The notes below the pieces were generated by a model. The model was not told where the DNA came from, searched no databases, and was given only the letters and a program-made list of their open reading frames with translations. This document shows, one piece after another, positions 9,142-17,825 of a DNA stretch of 42,235 nucleotides (positions are counted from its first letter, which is position 1; every line of letters starts with the position of its first letter). Position numbers and translations under genes: made by a program. Origin of the DNA: an uncultured Clostridia bacterium (GTDB lineage: Bacteria; Bacillota; Clostridia; Peptostreptococcales; Anaerovoracaceae). Location: NCBI GenBank assembly GCA_945828095.1, contig CALZOZ010000009.1, forward strand, positions 1-42,235, given 5' to 3'.

Positions 9142-9669
9142 ATGGAAAACAATATTGTAGGAAAGATTTTATTTACCAAAGAACAGATTGAACAGAGAGC
9201 ACGCGAAATCGGAGAGCAGATTGCCAAGGATTACGAAGGCGAAGAGGTTTACCTTGTGGGCACTTTGAGAGGAGCTATAATGTGGATGGCAGATATGATG
9301 AAGAACATCACCAACGATGCAGAAATCGACTTCATCGTGGCATCAAGCTATGGCTCGGCGTCCACCACTTCAGGCGTTGTGAAGGTTAAAAAGGATCTTG
9401 ACGGAGATATCTACGGAAAGAATGTAATCATCATTGAAGATATTGTGGATACCGGTACAACCCTTAAGTTCCTTAAGGAGCATCTTGCCGACAGAAACCC
9501 GAAGAGCATTAAGATCTGCACACTTCTTGACAAGCCTTCCAGAAGACTTGTGGATGTGAAGGCTGACTATATCGGTTTTGAGGTTGAAAACCTCTTTGTT
9601 ATCGGTTATGGCCTTGACTATGACCAGAAATACAGAAACCTGCCGTATATAAGCTATCTTGAAGGCTAA
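9142..9669 (+). CDS. hpt: Hypoxanthine phosphoribosyltransferase
   Basis: A 175-residue purine salvage enzyme that joins hypoxanthine or guanine to PRPP. The PRPP-binding motif VIIIEDIVDTGTT lies at 95-107, the flexible SSYGSAS loop at 68-74, and the purine-contacting YIGFEVEN/FVIGYGLDYD region near the C-terminus. Length and motifs are those of Hpt in Bacillota. It closes the run lon-engB-DUF1232-hpt, with intergenic gaps of two bases or fewer after engB. Confidence 0.95.
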   Translation: MENNIVGKILFTKEQIEQRAREIGEQIAKDYEGEEVYLVGTLRGAIMWMADMMKNITNDAEIDFIVASSYGSASTTSGVVKVKKDLDGDIYGKNVIIIEDIVDTGTTLKFLKEHLADRNPKSIKICTLLDKPSRRLVDVKADYIGFEVENLFVIGYGLDYDQKYRNLPYISYLEG

Positions 9670-9745
9670 CTGACTCAGACAGATGCAGCCAATAACCTTC
9701 TTGAAATATATTTAAATATTTTATGCAAAGGAGATACATAGACCA

Positions 9746-10318
9746 ATGGGATACGAAGTAAAAATCGGCTTATCAAACAAGCACCTTCATTTAAGTGAAG
9801 AACATATCGAAGCATTATTTGGAAAGGGTCATCAGCTCACTCCGACAAAGCCGCTGGTTCAGCCGGGCCAGTTTGCATGCGAGGAAAAGGTTGATATCGT
9901 TGGACCAAAATCAACTTTAAAGGGCATCAGAGTTTTAGGTCCTGCAAGAAAAGAAACTCAGGTTGAACTTGCAATGACTGATGCCAGAACAATCGGAATC
10001 AAGGCTCCTGTAAGAGAATCAGGAAAGCTTGAGGGAACTCCTGGCTGCAAGATCGTAGGACCTTGCGGAGAAATCGAGATTGACCACGGTGTAATCGTAG
10101 CTTTAAGACATGTTCACTTAAACGACGAACAGGCTGCAGAAGCCGGTGTTAAGGATGGAGATGTAGTAAGCATCAAGATTGAAGGCGAAAGAGGACTTAC
10201 TTTTGACAATGTACTTGTAAGAGCAGGTGCAAAGCACGAAAGAGAAGTTCATCTTGACACAGATGAAGGAAACGCAGCTGGATGCGGTCCTGACAGCGTT
10301 TGCACTATTATTAAATAG
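9746..10318 (+). CDS. pduL: Phosphate propanoyl/acyltransferase, PduL family
   Basis: A 190-residue phosphotransacylase that interconverts acyl-CoA and acyl-phosphate. Its two repeated beta-barrel halves carry the metal-binding motifs SNKHLHLS (His13, His15) and RHVHLND (His122, His124), plus EVHLDTDEGNA (His169). There is no microcompartment-targeting N-terminal extension and no shell genes nearby. It therefore probably serves as the cell's general acetate-forming Pta rather than in a metabolosome. The gene stands alone between hpt and a strong terminator. The ribosome site AAGGAG is slightly far from the ATG. Confidence 0.93.
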   Translation: MGYEVKIGLSNKHLHLSEEHIEALFGKGHQLTPTKPLVQPGQFACEEKVDIVGPKSTLKGIRVLGPARKETQVELAMTDARTIGIKAPVRESGKLEGTPGCKIVGPCGEIEIDHGVIVALRHVHLNDEQAAEAGVKDGDVVSIKIEGERGLTFDNVLVRAGAKHEREVHLDTDEGNAAGCGPDSVCTIIK

Positions 10319-10338
10319 GAGAGTAAACTGAATTTGAG

Positions 10339-10392
10339 AAGGGGGAAGTGGCTCAGCGCCTCGGGCGGCTGAAAGCCGACTGCCCCCTTTTT
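10339..10392 (+). terminator. Intrinsic terminator after pduL
   Basis: A long stem: AAGGGGG (10339-10345) with CCCCCTT (10383-10389). Inner pairs are AGT/ACT and GGCT/AGCC, with one bulge and one mismatch, followed by a T-run. It separates pduL from the next gene, whose GTG start lies 22 bases further on. Confidence 0.85.
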
Positions 10393-10413
10393 AATAAAAC
10401 GGGGGATTTAGAC

Positions 10414-11076
10414 GTGAAGATTTTTAACAGAATATGCTCGATAATCGTAATATTCACGACTGCTGCAGTGATTTTGACTTTTTCTCAGAACATGCTGTTC
10501 AGATCGGCGGAGGTTTACGGGTTTTATTTTAACGATTCGCGTGCGGTAAGCAAAATATACACAAATCTGACCAGCAGTGAGATGGCAGATGAAATAGCAG
10601 GCTTTATGGGCTCCTTCAGACCGGAAAAATTTGAGGTTTTGGAAGATACAGGTTACGACATGGAAAATGTATTTAATGAAGAGGAGTCGGTTAATATGAT
10701 GGCCGCTAAAAGACTTCTGGACATAAGCGGGATAGTTTTTATCATAAGTCTTATTATCACAGTGTCAATTTATGTATATTTTTACAGGGACGGTAAGAAA
10801 AAAGTTCTTTCCGACATGTTTAAAATAAGCATGGGACTTGTGGTGGCCGGAGTAGTCGCCGAAACAGCACTGATGGCAACTAATGGGGGAAGAAGTTGGA
10901 TCTCAGAGCGGATAGGACTTTTGGAACTGGGTGAGGATTCTCAGCTCACTGTACTATTGGGTGCGGATTTTCTAAACATGGCAGCAATATTTTTGGTGGG
11001 TTTGACACTTATAGTGCTGGCGGTATGCACCTACGTAAACCATATTTTAACCAAACCGCCTCGGATATTTTACTAG
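10414..11076 (+). CDS. Four-helix membrane protein, probably DUF1461/TIGR01906 family
   Basis: A 220-residue protein with a helix at about 5-27, an extracytoplasmic loop of roughly 75 residues, then helices at about 103-124, 135-155 and 185-207. This layout, with a conserved segment before helix 2 (FNEEESVNMMAAKRLLDI), fits the integral membrane family TIGR01906/DUF1461, whose function is unknown. I chose GTG at 10414 because a GGGGGA site lies seven bases upstream. A longer frame starting at 10348 would run through the pduL terminator stem and is unlikely. The family assignment is from pattern memory only. Confidence 0.55.
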   Translation: MKIFNRICSIIVIFTTAAVILTFSQNMLFRSAEVYGFYFNDSRAVSKIYTNLTSSEMADEIAGFMGSFRPEKFEVLEDTGYDMENVFNEEESVNMMAAKRLLDISGIVFIISLIITVSIYVYFYRDGKKKVLSDMFKISMGLVVAGVVAETALMATNGGRSWISERIGLLELGEDSQLTVLLGADFLNMAAIFLVGLTLIVLAVCTYVNHILTKPPRIFY

Positions 11077-11093
11077 GAAGGGAGAATAACGGT

Positions 11094-11639
11094 ATGGTAT
11101 TTATTCATTTAGCGACCGGATTTGAAGAAGTAGAGGCATTGACGGCTGCGGACCTTCTTAGAAGGGTCGACGTTGAAACTGCTCTGGTTTCTGTGACCGG
11201 TGAAAAAACCGTTGAAGGAGCACACGGCTTTAGAATTGAAGCAGATATGCTCTTTGAAGATGCAGATTACAGTGACTGTGAGCTGATTGTTTTGCCAGGT
11301 GGAATGCCGGGCACTAAAAATCTGGCAGCTCACGGAGGATTATGCGATAAAATAAAGGAATTCAATGACAGCGGCAGGCTTATTGCAGCCATCTGTGCTG
11401 CGCCTATGGTCCTGGGAGGACTGGGACTGCTGGAAGGAAGAAAGGCTACCATCTATCCGGGCATGGAGGAATTCCTAAATGGAGCCACTCATACGGCAGG
11501 AAAGGTAGTGACAGACAAAAATTTAATTACATCCATGGGCCCGGGAACGGCTATGGACTTTGGCCTCGCACTTGTGGAAAGGCTTTGCGGCCCGCAGGCT
11601 GCAGAAAATCTTAGAAAGGATTTGATTTTTAATATATGA
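11094..11639 (+). CDS. DJ-1/PfpI family protein (ThiJ/YajL-like)
   Basis: A 181-residue class I glutamine amidotransferase-like protein. The nucleophile Cys101 sits in the elbow AAICAAP, and the N-terminal GFEEVEAL supplies the conserved acidic residue of the DJ-1 active site. Relatives act as chaperones, glyoxalase-like or deglycase-like enzymes; which activity applies cannot be read from sequence. The start at 11094 follows GGAAGGGAG. The last four bases overlap the start of the next gene (ATGA), so the two are translationally coupled. Confidence 0.88.
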   Translation: MVFIHLATGFEEVEALTAADLLRRVDVETALVSVTGEKTVEGAHGFRIEADMLFEDADYSDCELIVLPGGMPGTKNLAAHGGLCDKIKEFNDSGRLIAAICAAPMVLGGLGLLEGRKATIYPGMEEFLNGATHTAGKVVTDKNLITSMGPGTAMDFGLALVERLCGPQAAENLRKDLIFNI

Positions 11640-12427
11640 GCAGCGAGTATAAAGTGGATTACCACATTCATTCATATTATTCCGACGGTACCAAGAGTCC
11701 CGTTGAGCTGGTGAGACAATATCACGATGATGATTATGCCATAATATCAATTACGGACCACGATGGTATTGACGGCGTGAAGGAAGCACTTACGGCAGGA
11801 GAAGCTTTGAGAATTCAGGTGGTAACCGGAGTGGAGTTTTCCACGGAACATAACGGATATGAAATGCATCTCCTGGGATATAAATTTGACCCCGATAACG
11901 AGGCGCTGAATAAGAAACTGGCAGAGCTTGCGGCTGAACGCCGTGACAGGAACGTACGGCTTGTGAATAAGCTTTGCGATATGGGCTATCAGCTTTCCCT
12001 TGAGGAACTGGAAAAAAGCACACCAAAGGGATATGTGGGCAAGCCGGTTATCGCCCGTATGATGGTACAGAAGGGATATATCGCCGACAAGTCCGAGGCC
12101 TTTGAACCGGGCAGGATTTTTGAGTCTGAAGAGGTCAAAGCTATCAGAAGAAAGAAAATGGATACTATTGAAGCCATTGAGCTTATAAACCAGGCTGGCG
12201 GAATGGCAGTTCTTGCTCACCCGGGCAAAATAAAGGGTTTGGGCGAGAAGGGAACTCCTGAGTACAGCCAAAATATGGATGATTTAATTAGAGAACTGAA
12301 AAAGGCAGGACTGAAGGGTCTGGAATGCCTTCATCCTTCTCATTCAGAAAAGGAAGTCATAGATTTTGCAACTTTAGCCGGCAAATATCACCTTCATATA
12401 ACGGAGGGTTCGGATTATCACGGATAA
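11636..12427 (+). CDS. PHP-domain phosphoesterase (RNase AM/TrpH-like), short C-terminus
   Basis: A 263-residue metal-dependent phosphoesterase. PHP motifs are visible: DYHIHSYYSDG near the N-terminus, ITDHDGIDG at about 40, TGVEFS, AHPGKI and the terminal EGSDYHG. Relatives hydrolyse nucleoside 3',5'-bisphosphate or act as 5'-3' exonuclease on short RNA (YciV/TrpH type). Translation ends immediately after the last metal-binding motif, where relatives usually continue for 10-30 residues (typically KP..LG). The residues for catalysis are still present. It overlaps the DJ-1 gene by four bases. Confidence 0.88.
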   Translation: MSSEYKVDYHIHSYYSDGTKSPVELVRQYHDDDYAIISITDHDGIDGVKEALTAGEALRIQVVTGVEFSTEHNGYEMHLLGYKFDPDNEALNKKLAELAAERRDRNVRLVNKLCDMGYQLSLEELEKSTPKGYVGKPVIARMMVQKGYIADKSEAFEPGRIFESEEVKAIRRKKMDTIEAIELINQAGGMAVLAHPGKIKGLGEKGTPEYSQNMDDLIRELKKAGLKGLECLHPSHSEKEVIDFATLAGKYHLHITEGSDYHG

Positions 12428-12441
12428 GGATAAAAAATTCG

Positions 12442-12470
12442 TTGATTTTTGAACAGTTTTAACATATACT
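12442..12470 (+). promoter_or_regulatory. Promoter of the glycerol-3-phosphate operon
   Basis: TTGATT (12442-12447), a 17-base spacer and TATACT (12465-12470). Transcription would begin near 12477 and leave a leader of about 130 bases. Confidence 0.6.
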
Positions 12471-12476
12471 GAAGGT

Positions 12477-12607
12477 AGAAAATCAAACAGCACGATGCAG
12501 AGGAGATTGAGACGCGTCTTTAATGAAGGTCGGTACGCGGTGGGAGCCGCAGAGGCCACCTTTGTTTTGGCGTGTTTTTTGTTACAATAAATCAGAAGGA
12601 GAAGAAA
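12477..12607 (+). promoter_or_regulatory. Leader with terminator, probable GlpP antitermination target
   Basis: A leader of about 130 bases holds a terminator: GGTGG (12539-12543) pairs with CCACC (12556-12560), optionally extended by ACGC (12535-12538) with GCGT (12570-12573), then a T-run (12575-12580). An alternative upstream arm, AAGGT at about 12526, could also pair with the right arm, so two exclusive folds exist. The operon encodes GlpP, which in Bacillus binds such leaders with glycerol-3-phosphate to prevent termination. The purine-rich stretch AGAGGAGATTGAGAC (about 12501) is a candidate binding site. The GlpP assignment is inference from context. Confidence 0.6.
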
Positions 12608-14071
12608 ATGTATAAGATAGCGATTATCGGAGGCGGAGTGGTCGGAGGATTGATTGCCCGTGCTATGTCAAAATATCAGGGCAGCTTGGTGATTCTGGAA
12701 AAGGAAAGCGATGTGGCTATGGGTCAGTCCAAGGCAAACAGCGGAATCGTTCACGCCGGATATGACCCTGAGCCTGGGAGTCTTAAGGCAATTCTCAATG
12801 TGCGTGGATCGCAGATGATGGAAGAAGTGTGCAGGGAGCTTGATGTCAAGTATAGAAAAAACGGCACTCTAGTGGTGGGTTTTAATGACGAGGACATGAA
12901 AAGACTGGAGCAGCTTCTTGAAAGAGGACGACAGAACGGCGTGGAGGGCCTTGAGCTCATAGATGGAGAAGCCGTTAGAAGAATGGAAAAGAATCTGTCA
13001 GAAAAAATTGTGGGAGCTCTATATGCACCTACGGGAGCAGTAGTCTGTCCTTACGAGCTGACCATTCACTCAATTGGAAATGCCATGGATAACGGGGCGG
13101 AGCTTCTGACAGACTTTGAGGTTACGGGAATAGAAAGAAAAGATTCTCCGGAGCCTGATATGGGCATTTGCTATAAAATTACATCTGCCGATGGAAGAAC
13201 AATAGAAGCTGAATATGTGGTGAACTGTGCCGGAATTCATTCCGATGAAATCGCAAGGATGGTGGACGGCCGTGAATTCAACATAACCCCTAGAAGAGGA
13301 CAATACCTTCTTCTGGATAAGGAAGCGGGAGATTTGGTCAGCACCACAATTTTCAGGACACCCACAAAGATGGGTAAAGGCGTGCTTGCCACGAAAACAG
13401 TAGGCGGAAACATACTGCTGGGACCTACATCTGAAGATATAGAGGACAAAGAAAACAAGGCGGTTACTGCTGAAGGCCTTTCATCTGTAATAGCCAGAGA
13501 GGCAGAGTTTTTTGATTTGATTCCTATGGATAAGGTGATAACTCAGTTTACCGGTCTCAGGGCTCACGGCAATACGGGGGATTTTATTATAGAAAGCCCG
13601 CAGCCGGGGTTTATCAACTGCGCCGGAATAGAGTCGCCAGGGCTTTCCGCATCGCCGGCCATTGCCGAGATGGTGGAAAAGATGCTTATAGAGGCAGGTG
13701 CGGCAGGAGAGCTTAAAGCAGATTATGAACCGGAAGTCAGGGGCATAATACGATTTAAGGATATGACTGCAGATGAAAAAAACAGCCTGATTGAAGAAAA
13801 CCCTTCATACGGCCGGGTGGTATGTCGCTGCGAAGAGATAACAGAGGGTGAGATACTTGAAGCCATAAGACGCAATCCGCCGGCAAGGGACATCGACGGT
13901 GTTAAGAGAAGAACAAGAGCCGGTATGGGACGCTGCCAGGGCGGCTTCTGCATGCCGTCTGTGGCGGAGATTTTGTCAGATGAACTGGGAATACCTTTTG
14001 AACAGGTGACTAAGTCGGGAGAAGGCTCCGAAATAACCTTTGATAGAACCAAGACCGGAGGTGAGAAGTAA
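12608..14071 (+). CDS. FAD-dependent glycerol-3-phosphate dehydrogenase-like protein with BFD [2Fe-2S] domain (GlpA-like)
   Basis: A 487-residue protein. The N-terminal DAO-type FAD domain starts with IIGGGVVGGLIARAM, and SKANSGIVHAGYDPEPGSLKA is the substrate-side signature shared by GlpA and L-2-hydroxyglutarate oxidases. The C-terminal BFD-like domain binds a [2Fe-2S] cluster with Cys406, Cys408, Cys443 and Cys448. In Clostridia this protein occurs with a GlpB-like flavoprotein and a DUF1667 protein in glycerol-3-phosphate operons. It probably oxidises glycerol-3-phosphate to dihydroxyacetone phosphate. The start at 12608 follows AGAAGGAG. Its stop overlaps the next start by one base (TAATG). 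Confidence 0.85.
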   Translation: MYKIAIIGGGVVGGLIARAMSKYQGSLVILEKESDVAMGQSKANSGIVHAGYDPEPGSLKAILNVRGSQMMEEVCRELDVKYRKNGTLVVGFNDEDMKRLEQLLERGRQNGVEGLELIDGEAVRRMEKNLSEKIVGALYAPTGAVVCPYELTIHSIGNAMDNGAELLTDFEVTGIERKDSPEPDMGICYKITSADGRTIEAEYVVNCAGIHSDEIARMVDGREFNITPRRGQYLLLDKEAGDLVSTTIFRTPTKMGKGVLATKTVGGNILLGPTSEDIEDKENKAVTAEGLSSVIAREAEFFDLIPMDKVITQFTGLRAHGNTGDFIIESPQPGFINCAGIESPGLSASPAIAEMVEKMLIEAGAAGELKADYEPEVRGIIRFKDMTADEKNSLIEENPSYGRVVCRCEEITEGEILEAIRRNPPARDIDGVKRRTRAGMGRCQGGFCMPSVAEILSDELGIPFEQVTKSGEGSEITFDRTKTGGEK

Positions 14072-15483
14072 TGGCTGCAGCAAACACAATGAGAGCAGAC
14101 GTAGTAGTAATCGGAGGCGGTCCGGCAGGGATGAGTGCGGCTATAGCAGCTAAAGAGGCAGGCGCCGAAGAGGTTGTAATTATAGAAAGAGAACCAAGGC
14201 TGAGCGGAATACTGCAGCAGTGCATTCACAACGGCTTCGGACTTCATAAATTCAAGGAGGAACTGACCGGCCCCGAATACGGACAGAGGTATGAAGAAAT
14301 GGTCAGCAATCTGGGAATCACAGTATTGACAGATACCATGGCTGTTGATATCACATCGGAGAGGACAGTGACTGCAGTAAGCAAGGAAAAGGGGTATTTC
14401 ACCATAAATGCAGGAGCCGTAGTTCTGGCCATGGGATGCAGAGAAAAATCGCGAGGAGCCCTGAGCATTCCGGGAACCAGACCGGCAGGGGTCTTTACTG
14501 CAGGAACGGCCCAGAAGCTTGTAAACATCAAAGGCTACATGCCGGGAAAAAAGATTGTCATCCTCGGCTCTGGAGACATCGGCCTTATAATGGCCAGACG
14601 AATGACTCTGGAGGGAGCAGAGGTCAAGGCTGTCTGCGAGATTATGGAGGATTCAGGTGGACTTACCAGAAACATTGTCCAGTGCCTTAAGGACTTTGAC
14701 ATTCCTCTTTTGCTCAGGCACACAGTAGTTGAGATTCATGGAAAGAAAAGAGTGGAGGGCGTTACTGTTGCCCGTGTTGACGAAAATCTCAAGCCAATCC
14801 CCGGCACTGAGGAATATATTGAATGCGACACTCTGATGCTTTCCGTAGGCCTCATTCCGGAAAACGAACTGAGCAAAAAAGCCGGTGTTGAAATCGATCC
14901 TAAGACAAGAGGCCCTGTGGTGGATGAAAACAGGCAGACTAAGGTTCCAGGTATTTTTGCCTGCGGAAATGTAGTAAAGGTTCACGAACTGGTGGACTTC
15001 GTATCAGACGAGGGAGAAATAGCAGGAAGAGGGGCAGCCCTTTATGCTCAGGGGAAACCTATTTGCGAAGGTGAGCAAAAAACAGATAAGCCTAAGCAGC
15101 AGGAGCAGAAAAAAGGAGTGAAAAACCTTTCCGACGGGAACAGCAAGGGCGATACCGTAATATGTACCATATGTCCAATGGGATGCAAGATACTGGTGGA
15201 TGCCGGTATGAATGTTACCGGAAACACCTGCAAACGCGGTGAGAAATACGCAATTCAGGAAGTGACTGCCCCGGAGAGAACTCTGACCACAACCATGTAC
15301 GCCGAAGGCCATATCATGGTGCCAGTGAAGACCGACAGGCCTGTTCCTCGTGAGAAGCTTTCCGCATGCATGAAAGAAATAAATTGTAGAACCTTAATAT
15401 TGCCAATTGAAGCAGGAAATATTATAATAGAGAATATAGGAGGAACCGGTGCAAATGTTATAGCAGCCAGGTCTTTCCTCTGA
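14071..15483 (+). CDS. NAD(P)/FAD oxidoreductase (GlpB/sarcosine oxidase alpha-like) fused to DUF1667
   Basis: A 470-residue fusion. Residues 1-330 form a two-dinucleotide-fold flavoprotein: FAD motif GGGPAG at 15-20, second Rossmann motif GSGDIG at 166-171 and the FACGN segment at 296-300. A linker rich in Lys and Gln (about 333-360) leads to a DUF1667 domain at 361-470 with the cysteine pattern C365-X2-C368-X3-C372-X14-C387, which suggests a metal or Fe-S site. In most Clostridia these are separate genes of about 415 and 120 residues. It is likely the electron-transfer partner of the GlpA-like subunit. No frameshift is visible at the junction. Confidence 0.87.
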   Translation: MAAANTMRADVVVIGGGPAGMSAAIAAKEAGAEEVVIIEREPRLSGILQQCIHNGFGLHKFKEELTGPEYGQRYEEMVSNLGITVLTDTMAVDITSERTVTAVSKEKGYFTINAGAVVLAMGCREKSRGALSIPGTRPAGVFTAGTAQKLVNIKGYMPGKKIVILGSGDIGLIMARRMTLEGAEVKAVCEIMEDSGGLTRNIVQCLKDFDIPLLLRHTVVEIHGKKRVEGVTVARVDENLKPIPGTEEYIECDTLMLSVGLIPENELSKKAGVEIDPKTRGPVVDENRQTKVPGIFACGNVVKVHELVDFVSDEGEIAGRGAALYAQGKPICEGEQKTDKPKQQEQKKGVKNLSDGNSKGDTVICTICPMGCKILVDAGMNVTGNTCKRGEKYAIQEVTAPERTLTTTMYAEGHIMVPVKTDRPVPREKLSACMKEINCRTLILPIEAGNIIIENIGGTGANVIAARSFL

Positions 15484-15505
15484 TAAACAGACAGGAGATG
15501 AGGAG

Positions 15506-16057
15506 ATGTCTTTATTTTCAAATAGAAAGGTAGCTGCGGCAGTGAGAACCGAAGAGGATTTTCAGGCTGCCTTGGATTCAAAAGTAGATGTTATTTTCCT
15601 GCTCTATTCAGATCTTCTGACCGTCGAGAGCCAGATCGCAAAGGCTCACGCAGCAGGTAAGAAGCTCTTTATCCACATGGATTTTGCCGAGGGGATAGGT
15701 AAGGATAGAGTAGGACTGGAATTTGTAAAGCAGAAGGGCGCAGACGGCATTCTGACCACCAAGACGGGAATGATAAGACCGGCCAAGGAAATCGGTCTCA
15801 TTACTGTTCAGCGGTTTTTTATCGTGGACTCACACTCGGTTGATACGGCGGTGGATTCCATCAGAATTGCCAAGCCTGATATTGTAGAAATCATGCCGGG
15901 GGTTGTCTGCAAAAAAATCGTTGAGTTCGCACAGAAGGTCAATACGCCCATACTGGCAGGAGGCCTGGTGGAATTTGAAGAGGATGTGGATAACGCCATA
16001 GCGGCAGGTGCAAAGGGTATTTCGACGGCTGACAGAAAGCTGTGGGACTATAAGTAA
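15506..16057 (+). CDS. glpP: Glycerol-3-phosphate responsive antiterminator
   Basis: A 183-residue GlpP protein with a TIM-barrel-like fold: FIHMDFAEGIGKD, GILTTKTGMI, QRFFIVDSHSV, VEIMPGVVCKKI and the phosphate-binding end ILAGGLVEF. In Bacillus GlpP binds glycerol-3-phosphate and then the leader mRNA of glp genes, so that RNA polymerase passes a terminator. Here it is the last gene of an operon whose leader contains such a terminator, which implies positive feedback. glpK and glpF are not in the window. An AGGAGATGAGGAG site precedes the ATG. Confidence 0.95.
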   Translation: MSLFSNRKVAAAVRTEEDFQAALDSKVDVIFLLYSDLLTVESQIAKAHAAGKKLFIHMDFAEGIGKDRVGLEFVKQKGADGILTTKTGMIRPAKEIGLITVQRFFIVDSHSVDTAVDSIRIAKPDIVEIMPGVVCKKIVEFAQKVNTPILAGGLVEFEEDVDNAIAAGAKGISTADRKLWDYK

Positions 16058-16070
16058 AGGAGCGGAGATA

Positions 16071-17744
16071 ATGAAGATAAAATTTTGCGGAGCATCTATC
16101 GGAGTAACAGGTTCATGCCATCTTTTAACAACTGACAACCATAAAATTTTGCTGGACTGCGGACAGTTTCAGGGCGGTAAAGAGATGGAAAAGCTCAACG
16201 AGGAGCCTTTCCCCTTTGACCCTGAGGAGGTTGAATGCGTAATCCTTAGCCATGCCCATATCGACCACTGCGGCAGAATTCCTCTGCTGGTAAAGAGAGG
16301 ATTCAAGGGAGCCATTTATTGCACAGATGCTACAGCAGACCTGCTTGAAGTAATGCTTAAAGACAGTGCATATATTCACGAAAAGGATGCTGAATGGCAG
16401 TCCAAGAAAAATGCCAGAACAGGAAAGCCGCCTGTAGAGCCGCTGTATACGATAAAGGATTCTGAAGCTGCGCTGAAGCTTGTAAAACCGGTGCTCTACG
16501 ACCAGCTCATCGAGCTTAATGACCAGATAAAGATAGTTTTCAACGATGCAGGACATATTTTAGGCTCAGCAGTTACGGAAATCTGGGTAACGGAAAACGA
16601 TGTAACTTCTAAAATTGTATTTTCCGGCGATTTGGGTGTAATGGACAGGCCTATCCTCAGAAATCCGGTAAAGATTAAAAAAGCGGATTATGTCATCATG
16701 GAGACAACCTACGGAAACAGGCTTCATCCGGCTAACTCCACCAGCATAGATGAGCTTATCAATATTGTTCTTAAAACCGTTAAAAGAGGTGGAAGTGTTA
16801 TAATTCCTTCTTTCGCTGTAGGCAGAACTCAGGAACTTATCTATCAGTTCAATATGTTCTATGAACAGCATCCGGAGTATTCTAAAGTACTCGATAAGGT
16901 AAACGTATACATAGACAGTCCTATGGCTACCACAGCCACAGAGGTGTTCAAGAAGAACGCTCAGGTATTTGACGAGGAAACCAGGAATTACATATTGAGC
17001 GGCGATAATCCGCTGGACTTCAAAAATCTTAAATTTACAAGAAATACAGCAGATTCACAGATGCTGAATAACGATAAGACACCTAAGATTATTATTTCTG
17101 CAAGCGGCATGTGTGAAGCAGGCCGTATTCGTCATCACCTGAAGCACAACCTGTGGGACAGCAGAAACAGCATCATATTTGTAGGCTATCAGGCAGAGGG
17201 CACTCTTGGAAGACTGCTTATTGAGGGCGCTAAGGAAGTAAAGCTTTTCGGAGAGACTGTAATGGTAGGTGCAGAAATCTACAATCTTCAGGGTTTCTCC
17301 GGACATGCAGACCAGAAGGAACTCTTAGACTGGCTGGGAGGATTCCAGGTTCAGCCTAAGCAGATTTTCCTGGTACATGGCGAGGAAGAGTCAAAGAATG
17401 ACTTTGCAGCCAAGGTTAAAGAAGTGTTCGGTTACGATACGGTTGTAATACACACCAACTCCGAATTCGACCTGCCTACCGGAACATGCCTCAGCAAGGA
17501 GGATGTCCTTGAAGATCTTATGGACGATGAAGACCTTGCAAACCTTAAAAATAAAATTGAAGCTATCCAGTCTGGATTGGGCAATATTCTGGAAAATGCC
17601 AAGGATGTAGTGGACAAAAAGGCTTCAGCCGAGAAACTTCAACAGATTAACAATATAGTATTAGAACTGGAGAAAGCATCCCTCAACCTCGGCTCATCAA
17701 TAACGGCAGAGGATAGAGACACAAGACCGCTCAGCGAGCAATAG
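16071..17744 (+). CDS. Beta-CASP metallo-beta-lactamase-fold RNA nuclease
   Basis: A 557-residue cytoplasmic zinc nuclease. The lactamase motif LSHAHIDHCG gives His61, His63, Asp65 and His66. Further metal motifs are DAGHILGSA and FSGDLG. The beta-CASP part carries SASGMCEAGRIRHH, then GYQAEGTLGR, FSGHADQKEL and FLVHGEEES. It resembles the archaeal-type CPSF-like/YSH1 group rather than RNase J, and has a C-terminal extension of about 70 residues with coiled-coil character. The start at 16071 follows AAAGGAG. The gene is 13 bases after glpP and could be read from the glp operon, though it has no metabolic link. Confidence 0.9.
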   Translation: MKIKFCGASIGVTGSCHLLTTDNHKILLDCGQFQGGKEMEKLNEEPFPFDPEEVECVILSHAHIDHCGRIPLLVKRGFKGAIYCTDATADLLEVMLKDSAYIHEKDAEWQSKKNARTGKPPVEPLYTIKDSEAALKLVKPVLYDQLIELNDQIKIVFNDAGHILGSAVTEIWVTENDVTSKIVFSGDLGVMDRPILRNPVKIKKADYVIMETTYGNRLHPANSTSIDELINIVLKTVKRGGSVIIPSFAVGRTQELIYQFNMFYEQHPEYSKVLDKVNVYIDSPMATTATEVFKKNAQVFDEETRNYILSGDNPLDFKNLKFTRNTADSQMLNNDKTPKIIISASGMCEAGRIRHHLKHNLWDSRNSIIFVGYQAEGTLGRLLIEGAKEVKLFGETVMVGAEIYNLQGFSGHADQKELLDWLGGFQVQPKQIFLVHGEEESKNDFAAKVKEVFGYDTVVIHTNSEFDLPTGTCLSKEDVLEDLMDDEDLANLKNKIEAIQSGLGNILENAKDVVDKKASAEKLQQINNIVLELEKASLNLGSSITAEDRDTRPLSEQ

Positions 17745-17825
17745 GCATCTGCCTGCCATAGGCAAATTTCAGCACGAATTAAGCAGGTGCCAGAGGATAT
17801 GCACGCTAACCTTCTCCCTCGCTGC

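Noticed and set aside
10348-10413. Upstream ATG for the membrane protein at 10414
   Set aside because: It would run through the terminator stem and add a polar leader; the GTG with GGGGGA is better.
10337-10414. Possible tRNA or riboswitch in the GC-rich stretch after pduL
   Set aside because: It folds as one long stem with a T-run and lacks tRNA loops; a terminator is enough to explain it.
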